Shown here: in pieces, positions 21,339-29,932 of the stretch
Numbering within the stretch: position 1 is the first letter of the stretch
Layout: every line of letters begins with the position of its first letter
Assembly (NCBI GenBank): GCA_050014415.1
Contig: JBEKDJ010000012.1
Span: 1-30,160 of the forward strand
Source: JBEKDJ01 sp050014415
Lineage (GTDB): Bacteria > Desulfobacterota > BSN033 > UBA1163
Direction of reading: 5' to 3'
Length of the DNA stretch: 30,160 nt
Made by a program: the position numbers and the translations under genes
The notes under the pieces: generated by a model
What the model saw: only the letters and a program-made list of their open reading frames with translations
Database searches by the model: none
What the model was told of the DNA's origin: nothing

Positions 21339-23525
21339 TCAGACGGATTTCCGACTCACGCCAACGCGGCGTCGTTCTTGTTGCAGCAGCCAGCGCGGCA
21401 CGGAACGCATCACAATCCTGGCGTCAGTGTGTGGTAGCGCTTGCAGCGCGTCGGCGACGCACTTCATCAGCGATTCGGCATAGTCCAGACACCGCCTGAA
21501 ACTATTGGTGGTTTCGATGAGCTCCCATGCGGCGTGAAGTCCGTCGCCGTTTTCTGGTTCGAAAACGCGTTTTATCCACAAACCCCGTTCATCCTCCGCC
21601 ACCGCGCCGAGAGCGTATAGCAAAACCATGTTCAATTTCCCGTTGCGGATATCCTCGCCTTCATCTTTGCCAAGTGTGTGCCAGCCATCGCGAATCCCGA
21701 TCACATCGTCGATGATCTGGAACACGACGCCGAATGTGCGGGAGTACTTGGCCACGGCCTCGATCCACTCGGCGGGGGCTCTCGCAATGACGCCTGCAAT
21801 CCGGGCAATCGCCTCGAGCTGGCAGCCGGATTTGAGCCGGTATTGCTCGATCAGCTGCGCACGCGTAGTCTCGAAGTCGCCGAGCTTGGAGGCGACGTCG
21901 AAGCGCCCTTTCGACCACATCAAGTCCATAGCCTGACCGAAATGTCCCTGGCGCATGGCATTGGCAACGATGGCGTAAATGCGGGCACGCTGAGACTCGT
22001 CGATGCCCTCCAGCTCCTCGACAATGAGCAGAGGGAGAAAGTAACAAATACAGCCTGCGTTGATCGCGACATCGATACCCACCTCGCAATGCAGAGTCGG
22101 ACGCCCGCGGCGCAAGAGCGACCCGTCCTGCAAATCGTCGATGACGAGGCTGCCCGTGTGCAGCAGTTCCGTCAGGGGAAGAAGTTGGCGCACCTGTTCG
22201 CTCAGATCGTCGCCCCCGAGCGCATAGTAACACGTGGTCAGCCAGGTGCTGCGCCAACCCTTGCCCCCACGGTCCATCATCGACCACAGCGGCGAGAAGA
22301 TGCCGAGGTCCAGCGCCGCATGATCGACATCGAGATGTCCGTCCACCTGGCAGACGCGCTGGAGGAAGGTTGGGGTCGAAAAACGTGGGAGGAATTTTTC
22401 GAGCTGCCGCGCGAGATTGGTTTTTTTCTGGCCCCAGAAGAACTCGTTGATGTCAACCGTGTCGCCGAATACCTCGACGAACCCCCAGCCACGGCACGAA
22501 CTCCTGCCGAACTGCCCGAACACTCGGCAGCCTACTTCGAGAATGCCGCGCTGTCTGTTGAAAATGAAAATCTCATGGTTCGGATGGAACGGCTCGAAGT
22601 GGAGCTGGGCGCGGAGTTCCGGCAGCTCGACCGTCCAGCCATACTCGTAGACGTTGTTTGTGCGCAGGCTTTCGCAGGTGTCGTGGGCGATAATGGCCGC
22701 TTTATGCAGCAGCCGGCACTCTCCGCCGCGCTCCTGCAGCTTGATGTAGGCGAACTGCCTTTCCCTGCGGCTGCCCCTGGGCTGCTTGCGCTGGCAAATC
22801 ACGAGCGAGCGACCGTCATCAAGTAACGCGGCAAAATAGATCCACTCGGGATGATCGAAAGCTCTCTGCGGACGGGAGAAAGACCATTCGCCCCACTGAT
22901 GATCGAACCAGAAAATCCCGCTAATCGGTCGCGTCGAGTCGGCCACGCCCATTGAGCCGCGCGCGTTGAGACGCGGCTTCGTCCAGCCTTGCATGCGTTT
23001 GCCCGCAAGCTTGAACGAGCCGCCGGAACCCATTGCGAAACCCGGACCCTTGCTGTCAACCTCAAGTGTGAGTGAAAGATCCACGTCGTGAATCTCCAGA
23101 CGGATGGAGTCAACCGCAGCATTGCACCGCAACGTACACGGCCCGACACGCATCGCCAAACCAACAGATGTCGCCTCGATCCCTGAAACCTCAGCGAGTC
23201 GGAAAGGCTCGAACAGATCTCCGCTCGCGGTCTCGTCGAGAAATTCCTCAAGATAGGGATCGGCCTGCCGGCGCACGAGATCAGAAGCAATCGAACGAAT
23301 CTGCCGGAAAAATGGCTCGTCGATGATGGTAGTGTGGATGCGGTGGGTGTTGTCAATCGCCGTCAGGGAATAGCTAACAGTAAGCCCCTCGGGAAGGTCG
23401 GCCTTGCCCCGGTATCGCCAGAAGCACACGAACAAGAGATACTTCTCATCGAGCAGACCGTTAAAATACCACCACTCGATTTCGCTCGCCGGATGCGGTG
23501 CAGGCAGGCTGGCATTCCTTTTCAT
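21339..23525 (-). CDS. Fusion: CrtC/AttH lipocalin-like domain plus trans-isoprenyl diphosphate synthase
   Basis: A 728-residue two-domain protein. The start ATG 23525 has AGAGGA eight bases before; the frame opens further upstream without similarity. Residues about 8-380 resemble the CrtC/AttH (carotenoid 1,2-hydratase, lipocalin-like) fold: ASEIEWWYFNGLLDEKYLLF at the start and IFWFDHQWGEWSF near 205-215. Residues about 400-710 are a trans-prenyltransferase: GGKGWR (substrate-binding Lys/Arg, about 421-425), first aspartate motif DDLQD at 463-467 followed by RRGRPTLH, and FQIIDDVIG (about 602-610) with GKDEGEDIRNGK. The second aspartate motif reads DDxxG, not DDxxD. It probably makes a C15-C20 or longer diphosphate that the fused domain or the membrane cyclase next door modifies. 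Base composition is clearly richer in G+C than flanking genes. Confidence 0.85.
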   Translation of the reverse strand: MKRNASLPAPHPASEIEWWYFNGLLDEKYLLFVCFWRYRGKADLPEGLTVSYSLTAIDNTHRIHTTIIDEPFFRQIRSIASDLVRRQADPYLEEFLDETASGDLFEPFRLAEVSGIEATSVGLAMRVGPCTLRCNAAVDSIRLEIHDVDLSLTLEVDSKGPGFAMGSGGSFKLAGKRMQGWTKPRLNARGSMGVADSTRPISGIFWFDHQWGEWSFSRPQRAFDHPEWIYFAALLDDGRSLVICQRKQPRGSRRERQFAYIKLQERGGECRLLHKAAIIAHDTCESLRTNNVYEYGWTVELPELRAQLHFEPFHPNHEIFIFNRQRGILEVGCRVFGQFGRSSCRGWGFVEVFGDTVDINEFFWGQKKTNLARQLEKFLPRFSTPTFLQRVCQVDGHLDVDHAALDLGIFSPLWSMMDRGGKGWRSTWLTTCYYALGGDDLSEQVRQLLPLTELLHTGSLVIDDLQDGSLLRRGRPTLHCEVGIDVAINAGCICYFLPLLIVEELEGIDESQRARIYAIVANAMRQGHFGQAMDLMWSKGRFDVASKLGDFETTRAQLIEQYRLKSGCQLEAIARIAGVIARAPAEWIEAVAKYSRTFGVVFQIIDDVIGIRDGWHTLGKDEGEDIRNGKLNMVLLYALGAVAEDERGLWIKRVFEPENGDGLHAAWELIETTNSFRRCLDYAESLMKCVADALQALPHTDARIVMRSVPRWLLQQERRRVGVSRKSV

Positions 23526-23697
23526 GACTGATTCCTCTGGGGGGCGGGCGCGGCGTCGGAAACCTGCGATGGCCCCCTTCTGCCTCATGCGGGATGTTTA
23601 GTGATAATCACTCGCTTGCGGACAAGTCGAATATAAAAAGAACACAAGTGGTATGTCAAGAAGATACGTTACTCTATCAGGAAGGAAGAGTTAAACT

Positions 23698-24144
23698 TTA
23701 CTTCCTCGTACAACGATGCCAGAAAGCACTCGCAAACTGCGCGAGGATTCCGCCTGCCGTGTCTATACTCACATCAGCGACAGAAGCCGTCCGTGTTGGA
23801 ACAAATGATTGATGCCACTCATCGCTTACGGCCCAGAGCACCACTCCAATTACTGCAAATATAGACCACCGCCACTTCCACGACGCAGGAGAGCCATCAC
23901 GAAAGGCCCGAAACAATAAGATACTCAGAATAAAATACTCAGCGATATGTCCAATCTTTCTAGTGAATGCATGTATCAAGTCTATTCCCTGAGGCGAAAT
24001 CTGGGGCGCTAAGAAATGGAGGATTGGTTCTATGACAGAAGCTGTTTTTTGTGAGGAAAACGTTTCCGTGGACATCCAAAAGATAAACGACATCCAAAGA
24101 ATTACAGGGATCCAATACTTAATGAATTTCCGATTGAAGGTCAT
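23698..24144 (-). CDS. VanZ-like family membrane protein
   Basis: A 148-residue protein with about four membrane helices. The family core is RKIGHIAEYFILSILLFRAF and SDEWHQSFVPTRTASVADVSIDTAGG, with the conserved His, Glu and the DEWHQ...R..D pattern seen in VanZ-like proteins. VanZ gives low teicoplanin resistance in enterococci, but most homologues have no defined function. I took ATG 24144 (MTFNRKF); a TTG 27 bases upstream is also in frame. It lies upstream of the terpenoid fusion on the same strand, across 172 bases; its composition is unlike that gene, so a shared role is doubtful. Confidence 0.88.
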   Translation of the reverse strand: MTFNRKFIKYWIPVILWMSFIFWMSTETFSSQKTASVIEPILHFLAPQISPQGIDLIHAFTRKIGHIAEYFILSILLFRAFRDGSPASWKWRWSIFAVIGVVLWAVSDEWHQSFVPTRTASVADVSIDTAGGILAQFASAFWHRCTRK

Positions 24145-24195
24145 CTCGCTATCCAGGTGCTTTTGGCTCAAGATATTTTAACTGAAGAGCAAATT

Positions 24196-24354
24196 ATGTC
24201 AAACAAAGCGACAGGATCGGAAGGATTCAAAATGGCTGGGGTTGATCTGGATGAGCGGTCAAAAGGAATGGATGCCAGGATGGTTCACATGATGCATGGC
24301 GAGATCATTGTGGAAGCCAAAACTGAGATTGTGAAAGCACTGAAAAGGTCTTAA
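24196..24354 (+). CDS. Possible small protein, unrecognised
   Basis: A 52-codon frame from ATG 24196, with GAAGAG ahead of it. It encodes a charged, Met-rich peptide (MSNKATGSEGFKMAGVDLDE at the start, ending EIVKALKRS). I recognise no family. The codon choice is ordinary for the region and there is no overlap with another gene, but the length leaves chance occurrence possible. Confidence 0.3.
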   Translation: MSNKATGSEGFKMAGVDLDERSKGMDARMVHMMHGEIIVEAKTEIVKALKRS

Positions 24355-24556
24355 AAGAATGTGTGATTAAACCTTTTCAGAAATTGCTGCCATCTCCCTG
24401 GGATGAAGGAGTGGATACTGACAGGATCAACAAAAAGGGAACAAACAACTGCCTGAAGGGTACCCAATCTGACAGGCGTTGCCTAATGATTCAAATGCCC
24501 TCTGGCTAATAAGTACACCTACCTATTCACTCTGGGTTAGGCCTGAAAGGTAATGA
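24355..24556. other. Gene-free stretch downstream of the peptidase
   Basis: About 200 bases between the small plus-strand frame and the end of the minus-strand peptidase. I see no stem with a T-run, no tandem repeat and no reading frame worth naming. The word CTGACAGG occurs twice (near 24418 and 24469). Confidence 0.4.
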
Positions 24557-27505
24557 TTACTCGTAGAAATGTGCATAGTTTGAATGCGAGTCATATGCGC
24601 CGGGGTTTTCAGTGGCTGTTCGGGCTACAGCTTCAATGGCAATTGCTACGACCGCAGCCCCATAGGCAAGGTCAATGTTCGCCATGGTATCATGGCTATC
24701 GTGATATCCCTTGCGATTGATGTCATAATTCTCCATAAAAAGGACCACAGGAATGCCTGTGTCTGAGAAGATCTGACCATCGGTGTTGTAGAGTGTACTC
24801 CGGGGATCGTGAGGCAACCGAACCTGACCATCGAGCTTCGGGTGGAGCGCGATTTCAGGAATGATTTTCTTATCAGAGCTCCGCTTCCCGCGGCGCCGAC
24901 CCCGACGGGAAGGGCGCTGGTTCCAAACGTGCGCACAGGCGTTCCAAATTTCATTGGCGATATGCGCCTGATAGGCTAACCATATCGCTTCCGCCCCCTT
25001 TCCCGGCGATATCTGAAATTTATCACGGTCGCTGTCGTTGTTGTGCGCTACCATGTCTAATACAAAGGCACCCTGAATTTGAACCTTCGACAGATCGCGC
25101 TCTTTCCCCTCTGCCAGTCGTAATTTTAATGTTCCTTCTATGAGCTGTTGGCTGAGATGGCGTGCCCCAAGACAATCGGAGGGAAATTCTTCGCCTGTCA
25201 GATGAATAAGCCAGATATCACAACCCAGCTTCCCCTCCCGGCTCAGGTCACAGAAAATAGGTGCGGCCCTCATCAAGGCAGCAGTTGCCGAGTGGTTGTC
25301 ATCAGCCCCTGAGGAGGCAACGCGGGCACCGGAACCACCTTGATCCTTGTAATAGATATCCTCCATATAAGCCGTGTCATAGTGATCCGCCATAATGACG
25401 GCTCGTTGCCGGTCACGCCCTGGAATCACCACCATGAGGTTACGTTCTTCCGTAAGCCTTTCCTGGTTTCTTACCCAGCCTTCCCACCAGTCAAAGTCAA
25501 AATCGGTTTTCCACCGAAAGGGGAGGTCACCGACCAGGGCCTTTCCTTGCATTCCCCGCATAGCTACGACCTGTCTGTGGTAAGCGAGCAGGTAATCACC
25601 GAGCGCTTCCAAGTCCCGATGATGGTGCTTAAGCCTCCTTTGAGTCACAGCGTCAAGGATACAATCAGAATTGGCTTTGTTCATATATCTTCCAGCCGAT
25701 AGGTAGGCAATATCCTTCCAGTAGTGAAGCTCAAAAGAGCGACGGGCACTGCGACCAAAGGTTAATGAGGCCGGCAACCGTTTCTTCTTGGAGGGCAGGA
25801 GTGCTCGCTCTTTTGCCTCAATCAGATCTCTCAATTGACCGACGAGCCACTGACCCCGTTCTTTATGACTCGCAAACTCAGGCAGGCACTCCAGCCATCC
25901 ATCGAGAGTCTTGTTCTCTGGTAGCATCAAGATCTGTCGTACAAAAGAACGAGGAAGTTTTCCCTTGCCGAGAAGTTCTTGAGCGGCCCGCAGATTCAGG
26001 ACCCTGGTAATCGTCTTGTGCTCGTGTTTTTTATCTTTAAAAAGTTCTATGACTGCCAGATGTATACTTCGTTCGTAAAGCCGGGGCCAAAGTTCGATAG
26101 GACGACTGAGATCAAGATCCTTCGCATCATAGGCAGTGAGATACCCCAAGAGGACATCCGGTAAGACAGAAAATTTTTCCTTATCTGGTGAAAAGCAGGC
26201 TATGAGGGGACGGTGCCAGTAAATCTGGTATGCTCCTATGGACATTGGAGGATATTGGAAGCGGTATCCAAACAAACCGCCTTGTTTGATTGACTCAATA
26301 GCCGCCTGAATTTGCTTTTGAGTGGCGTTCGGGCCATCGAGCAGGAGGTGATGATCCTGAGTCCAGATCTGGCTGTTACGGGCCATGGGTTTTCCGTACA
26401 GGTCCAGGTCGTTTGGAGCCGTGCTGAAAAGTACATGGACGACGTGATCCAGACGGCCGGGGATCGCAAGTTCATCTTCATAACGATGTACTCTGGCCCA
26501 CCGATGAGTTCGCCGGAAGGTATTCCTTATCGGACCGAAGTCCTCATGGGGTGAAGGATGGTCGGGCCGTGGCACGTGGATCCAGCCGGATTGAGGCACG
26601 CGGAGACCATAAGGAGCTTCATGACGTTCCACAAGATGTAATAGGGGGATCTGGTTGGCCGTCGATAATTGACGCTGCATTTGAAGGTAACCTGGGACAC
26701 CCCAAAAAAGCAGGCTGCCCGGGAAAGGCACCAAGTGAAGTTCTCCAGCCAAGAAGGCCTTTTTCACTGGCTCTGGAAGATTTCCGAAGGGCTCAAAGTT
26801 CAGGAGGTATTTTACCCTTCGAAGAGGCATCCCTCGAGTCCAAATGAAGGGCGATGTCCAGGCTGGCCGAAGAGTTCTGTGTGGATCTCCATCTTCAGCA
26901 AAAATGCGAAAGCCAACTCGATGGAGATCACCCAATTTCTCAGAAGGTTCACCATAGGCTGCGCCCAGGAGAGTCCGTATGAAACCCATGGCTCTTTCTG
27001 GTGGGATTTCTTTGCCGGGAGAGGTAAAGAAACTTTTCCAGAACGGGCGAAAAGGCCCTTGTTCGCTTCCGCCGAAAAAAGTCCAGCGCTTCCTCCCCTT
27101 GTCGTCCTGCGTGAGTGAAAGAGCAAGAGGCAGGATAACGACGAAACGTTCATGCCTTAGTGTTCCCACCTTTCTGGCCAATTCAGGAGGCCAGTATGGG
27201 TTGTTCACAAGTTTGTTTTTGGCAAGGCGTTCGGCGGGTTCCCCACGGACCAGATGGAGCAATGAGCCCAGTACCTGGTGAGCAATATTCTCAAAACCCG
27301 GGCGCAGTTCGAAAGCCTCTTCAAACTCCGTCACCGGAAACCCCTGCGGATTCTCTTCGGAGAAAAAACCATCTCCCTTTCCACCATAGGGTCTGCACCC
27401 TAGACGGACTGGCGGCATAAACTCGGAATAGGCCGGAATCGAATATTGTCCTTCTCCTCTAAAGGAGCAAGTTTCTGCCAGAGCCTTCCAACCTCTAAGA
27501 GACAT
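24557..27505 (-). CDS. M28-family zinc metallopeptidase with very large N-terminal region
   Basis: A 982-residue protein. The ATG 27505 has GGGAGG five bases upstream; a longer frame exists but lacks a ribosome site. The C-terminal part (about 690-965) is an M28 aminopeptidase-type di-zinc domain: ADHYDTA (about 705), SGADDNHSATAAL (bridging Asp, about 732), LTGEEFPSD (catalytic Glu and ligand Glu, about 768), FVLDMVAHN (about 817) and YHDSHDTMAN (His, about 935). All five ligand positions can be assigned. The first 690 residues match no domain I know; they are rich in aromatic and basic residues and show no signal peptide or membrane helix. The protein is therefore probably cytoplasmic. Substrate unknown. 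Confidence 0.85.
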   Translation of the reverse strand: MSLRGWKALAETCSFRGEGQYSIPAYSEFMPPVRLGCRPYGGKGDGFFSEENPQGFPVTEFEEAFELRPGFENIAHQVLGSLLHLVRGEPAERLAKNKLVNNPYWPPELARKVGTLRHERFVVILPLALSLTQDDKGRKRWTFFGGSEQGPFRPFWKSFFTSPGKEIPPERAMGFIRTLLGAAYGEPSEKLGDLHRVGFRIFAEDGDPHRTLRPAWTSPFIWTRGMPLRRVKYLLNFEPFGNLPEPVKKAFLAGELHLVPFPGSLLFWGVPGYLQMQRQLSTANQIPLLHLVERHEAPYGLRVPQSGWIHVPRPDHPSPHEDFGPIRNTFRRTHRWARVHRYEDELAIPGRLDHVVHVLFSTAPNDLDLYGKPMARNSQIWTQDHHLLLDGPNATQKQIQAAIESIKQGGLFGYRFQYPPMSIGAYQIYWHRPLIACFSPDKEKFSVLPDVLLGYLTAYDAKDLDLSRPIELWPRLYERSIHLAVIELFKDKKHEHKTITRVLNLRAAQELLGKGKLPRSFVRQILMLPENKTLDGWLECLPEFASHKERGQWLVGQLRDLIEAKERALLPSKKKRLPASLTFGRSARRSFELHYWKDIAYLSAGRYMNKANSDCILDAVTQRRLKHHHRDLEALGDYLLAYHRQVVAMRGMQGKALVGDLPFRWKTDFDFDWWEGWVRNQERLTEERNLMVVIPGRDRQRAVIMADHYDTAYMEDIYYKDQGGSGARVASSGADDNHSATAALMRAAPIFCDLSREGKLGCDIWLIHLTGEEFPSDCLGARHLSQQLIEGTLKLRLAEGKERDLSKVQIQGAFVLDMVAHNNDSDRDKFQISPGKGAEAIWLAYQAHIANEIWNACAHVWNQRPSRRGRRRGKRSSDKKIIPEIALHPKLDGQVRLPHDPRSTLYNTDGQIFSDTGIPVVLFMENYDINRKGYHDSHDTMANIDLAYGAAVVAIAIEAVARTATENPGAYDSHSNYAHFYE

Positions 27506-27625
27506 GCAACCTCCCTGGTGCCTGCTTTTTAAAAACAGAGCCAAGTTCAAAATATGACGGAGAATGATAGTTATGAGGACAGCTGGGTCCTGGCCATCCC
27601 GGGGCAGAAATTGGTTCCCTCGCGG

Positions 27626-28147
27626 TTAAGTCAGTTCTTTAGAGAACACGAGCTTATCATCACCGATTCGGTAAAAATTCTTAATGTGCGCCACCAGTTC
27701 GTACCCGGCTCTCTTATAGAAACGGATGGTAGGACCGTAAGCCTCCTGCGAAGAGGTCTCGATAAGAAGCATGCGTCCTCCACGCTTTATGATATCTCCC
27801 TCAACATACTCAAGCAGATGCTGTCCGAATCCCTTGCCCTGGACTACCGGATCGGTCACGATCCAATACAGATCGTATACTCCCTGAGTCAGTGGGGTCG
27901 GGCCATAGCAAACATATCCCTTCACTGCTGGATGCTCTTTCCCTTCTTCGAGTACGACAATAAGGTAGCCTCTTTCCTCTCCTTTTTCTAAGGCCTCATC
28001 AACCAGTTCCAGCGCAGTTGCTATTTCCTCCTGGTTGAATTTTCCTGAGGAAACGACCATCTCCTCGATTCGGGACCGATCGTGCGGCTCGATCGGGCGG
28101 ATGCGTGCGTCTCGTTTGGTCTCGTTTTCAATGGAGCTCTTTTGCAT
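27626..28147 (-). CDS. GNAT-family N-acetyltransferase
   Basis: A 173-residue GNAT protein. The fold runs from IRPIEPHDRSRIEEMV (strand 1, helix 1) through DLYWIVTDP (strand 4) to the acetyl-CoA loop VVQGKGFGQHLLEYVE (about 122-137, pattern Q-x-x-G-x-G/A). The C-terminal ETSSQEAYGPTIRFYKRAGY is also typical. GGAAGGAAAG directly precedes the ATG. The protein stands alone, 120 bases upstream of the peptidase on the same strand. The acceptor substrate cannot be told from sequence. Confidence 0.93.
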   Translation of the reverse strand: MQKSSIENETKRDARIRPIEPHDRSRIEEMVVSSGKFNQEEIATALELVDEALEKGEERGYLIVVLEEGKEHPAVKGYVCYGPTPLTQGVYDLYWIVTDPVVQGKGFGQHLLEYVEGDIIKRGGRMLLIETSSQEAYGPTIRFYKRAGYELVAHIKNFYRIGDDKLVFSKELT

Positions 28148-28603
28148 CTTTCCTTCCGAATGGCCGAAACTAACCCCCCTCAGTGTCTCCTATATCAAGT
28201 TGCACTGTCAAGAGTTAAAACGATTCGCTCATGACCCATTTCCACTTCTTAGCATTGCTTGGGCCGGGAAGCCAGGACGTGAGCTCATCGGCTTTGGCCG
28301 CTCTCCAATAAAGGTGTCATCCTGTTTTGTTGATATCCACTTGAAAGGTTATAGGGTGGGATGAAATCTAAAAATCACGACTTCAGGAAGAAAGTCGTAT
28401 ATGGCAAGGAAGAATATGGAGATCCCTTCGGTCAGGAAATTGAAGACCAGCGCGATCAATTGTGAAAGAATCAGTTCAAAAGGGCTGGAACGATGAAGAT
28501 ATGAGAATATCTTTCGGATTTCTTGCTAAGCATACTCGCTTCGAGTTTTCAAAAAACTAGCCTCGTCGTTGTTCTTAAATGGTTTCTAATTTCCCTTCGA
28601 TTG
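28148..28603. other. Intergenic stretch with one tiny frame
   Basis: This 456-base gap separates two minus-strand genes and holds no long reading frame. A 34-codon plus-strand frame lies at 28361-28465 (MKSKNHDFRKKVVYGKEEYG and on), preceded by GGGTGGG. It includes a small hairpin CGACTT/AAGTCG at 28378-28397. Its highly charged product and ribosome-site-like prefix make it a faint small-protein candidate. I see no terminator. Confidence 0.35.
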
Positions 28604-29575
28604 CTATAGGCTCATAGAAAAGACTATCTTCTGCTCCCGCATTTCCTTTCGTATGATTCCCTTTTCCTTAAGGTATTTCAGGTGGGCAATGGCCTCCCCA
28701 ATGGCAAACCATTTTTGAGAAACAGGAAATAGATCCCAAGAATCAAAAATAATGTCCCAGCTCATCTCCGATGCTACCTCAAACGCACTCTTGTTACCTT
28801 TTTTCAAGATAGAAATAATTTCGTCGAGCCTTTTCTGATGGTGATTTTTCAATTCCAGAATTCTTTCTTTGCAGTTCTCAAAAATGGCTCTATGGCCAGG
28901 CAACACAAGTTCAATATCGAGTTCATAGACCTTGTCTAAACTTGCCAAATACTCCTTTAAGGGATTCCACTCATCCGACCATAATTGGATGTTGGGAGTG
29001 ATCTCTTTGAGAATATGATCTCCGGCCACGAAGATCTTCTTGCTAGGTTCGTAAAGACACATATGCCCCAAAGTATGGCCAGGTGTCTCAACGCACTTGA
29101 ATACGTAATCTCCGATGCTTATTGTGTCGCCCTCTTTCAAGAGATGAAAAGTCAAGCCCTCTGTGGGTCTGAATTTAAGGCCGGGATGGTTCCGGAGGGT
29201 TGTTTGAAGCTCATTTTCAGGGTACCCATTCAAACGAGCAAAGTTAACAAAATCATCCAACCGGAAACCAGATCTGAACCGATCGGCATCCGGCCGGTTG
29301 AAGTATATCGTCGAGGTATCTGTAATGAGGTTCGAGACGAGGCCAAAATGATCTGCATGTAGATGAGTGATGAAGAAGTCCGTTTTTTTTATATCAATTG
29401 CGAGTTCCCTCAAACCAGTCCGCATTGAACTCATGCACTCTTCTTGATTCCACCCCGTATCGATAATCAAGTTTCGTTCGGCATTCTTCAGCACGTATGA
29501 GTTGAGAGCCTTCAGGGGGCTCCCGGGGAGAGGGATTTCGATTTTGTACAGATTTGCCAAGATTTCTTCAATCAT
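28604..29575 (-). CDS. MBL-fold metallohydrolase with C-terminal winged helix
   Basis: A 323-residue metallo-beta-lactamase-fold hydrolase. The metal motif HLHADH is at residues 71-76; further ligands are His in PGHTLGHMC (about 165-172) and Asp in FVAGDHIL, and a late His in LPGHRAIF. After about 250 a small winged-helix-like tail (AIAHLKYLKEKGIIRKEMR) follows, as in LACTB2/glyoxalase-II-like subfamilies that act on thioesters or nucleic acids. AAGGAG stands seven bases before the ATG. The acyl-CoA synthetase fragment is upstream on the same strand, making a thioesterase-like role conceivable but unproven. Confidence 0.93.
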   Translation of the reverse strand: MIEEILANLYKIEIPLPGSPLKALNSYVLKNAERNLIIDTGWNQEECMSSMRTGLRELAIDIKKTDFFITHLHADHFGLVSNLITDTSTIYFNRPDADRFRSGFRLDDFVNFARLNGYPENELQTTLRNHPGLKFRPTEGLTFHLLKEGDTISIGDYVFKCVETPGHTLGHMCLYEPSKKIFVAGDHILKEITPNIQLWSDEWNPLKEYLASLDKVYELDIELVLPGHRAIFENCKERILELKNHHQKRLDEIISILKKGNKSAFEVASEMSWDIIFDSWDLFPVSQKWFAIGEAIAHLKYLKEKGIIRKEMREQKIVFSMSL

Positions 29576-29932
29576 TGATCTACTCCTTAAGACTTTTGCG
29601 TCATTTCTGCAAACAGCTCGGTGGGACTTCTTGTGAGACTACCTGAGACATGAGGAGTTACTAGTCAGTCCATAATTGTGTGGACATTAGAGACCAAATC
29701 CCTCCTTCCCTCCCTTTACAAAAGGGAGGAATTCCCCTCTTTGGTATCCTTTTCCTGTCTTCGGACAGGCAAAGAGGGGTTAGGGGAGATTTCCAGCAGA
29801 ACATGTCTTCTCAATTATGGACTCATTAGTATTCAAAGGTCAAATCCTGACATTCTCAGGTTAAGGCCGGCTTCTTTTTTCCCATAGGGACATTATTCTT
29901 TGAGAACAAGACATAAAAGAATGGGGTGTGCA
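29576..29932. other. Intergenic stretch holding a MITE-like element
   Basis: This gap of about 357 bases has no gene. It is dominated by the inverted-repeat element at 29658-29832, described separately. The remaining ends show nothing notable apart from the ribosome site of the downstream gene. Confidence 0.6.
29658..29832. mobile_element. MITE-like element with terminal inverted repeats and nested hairpins
   Basis: The ends are inverted repeats: 29658-29678 and 29812-29832 match at 18 of 21 positions, with AGTCCATAATTG perfect on both sides. The interior (29696-29792) is a nested palindrome. AAATC.CTCC pairs with GGGGAGATTT, CCTCCCTTT with AAGGGAGG, CCCCTCTTTG with CAAAGAGGGG, and CCTGTC with GACAGG around TTCG. 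No coding frame is inside. Such small non-autonomous elements are moved by a transposase made elsewhere; no target duplication is obvious. Confidence 0.65.

Noticed and set aside
21678..22826. 382-codon plus-strand frame opposite the prenyl synthase fusion
   Set aside because: GC-rich coding DNA commonly yields long antisense frames; the minus-strand reading has clear prenyl synthase and CrtC-like motifs.
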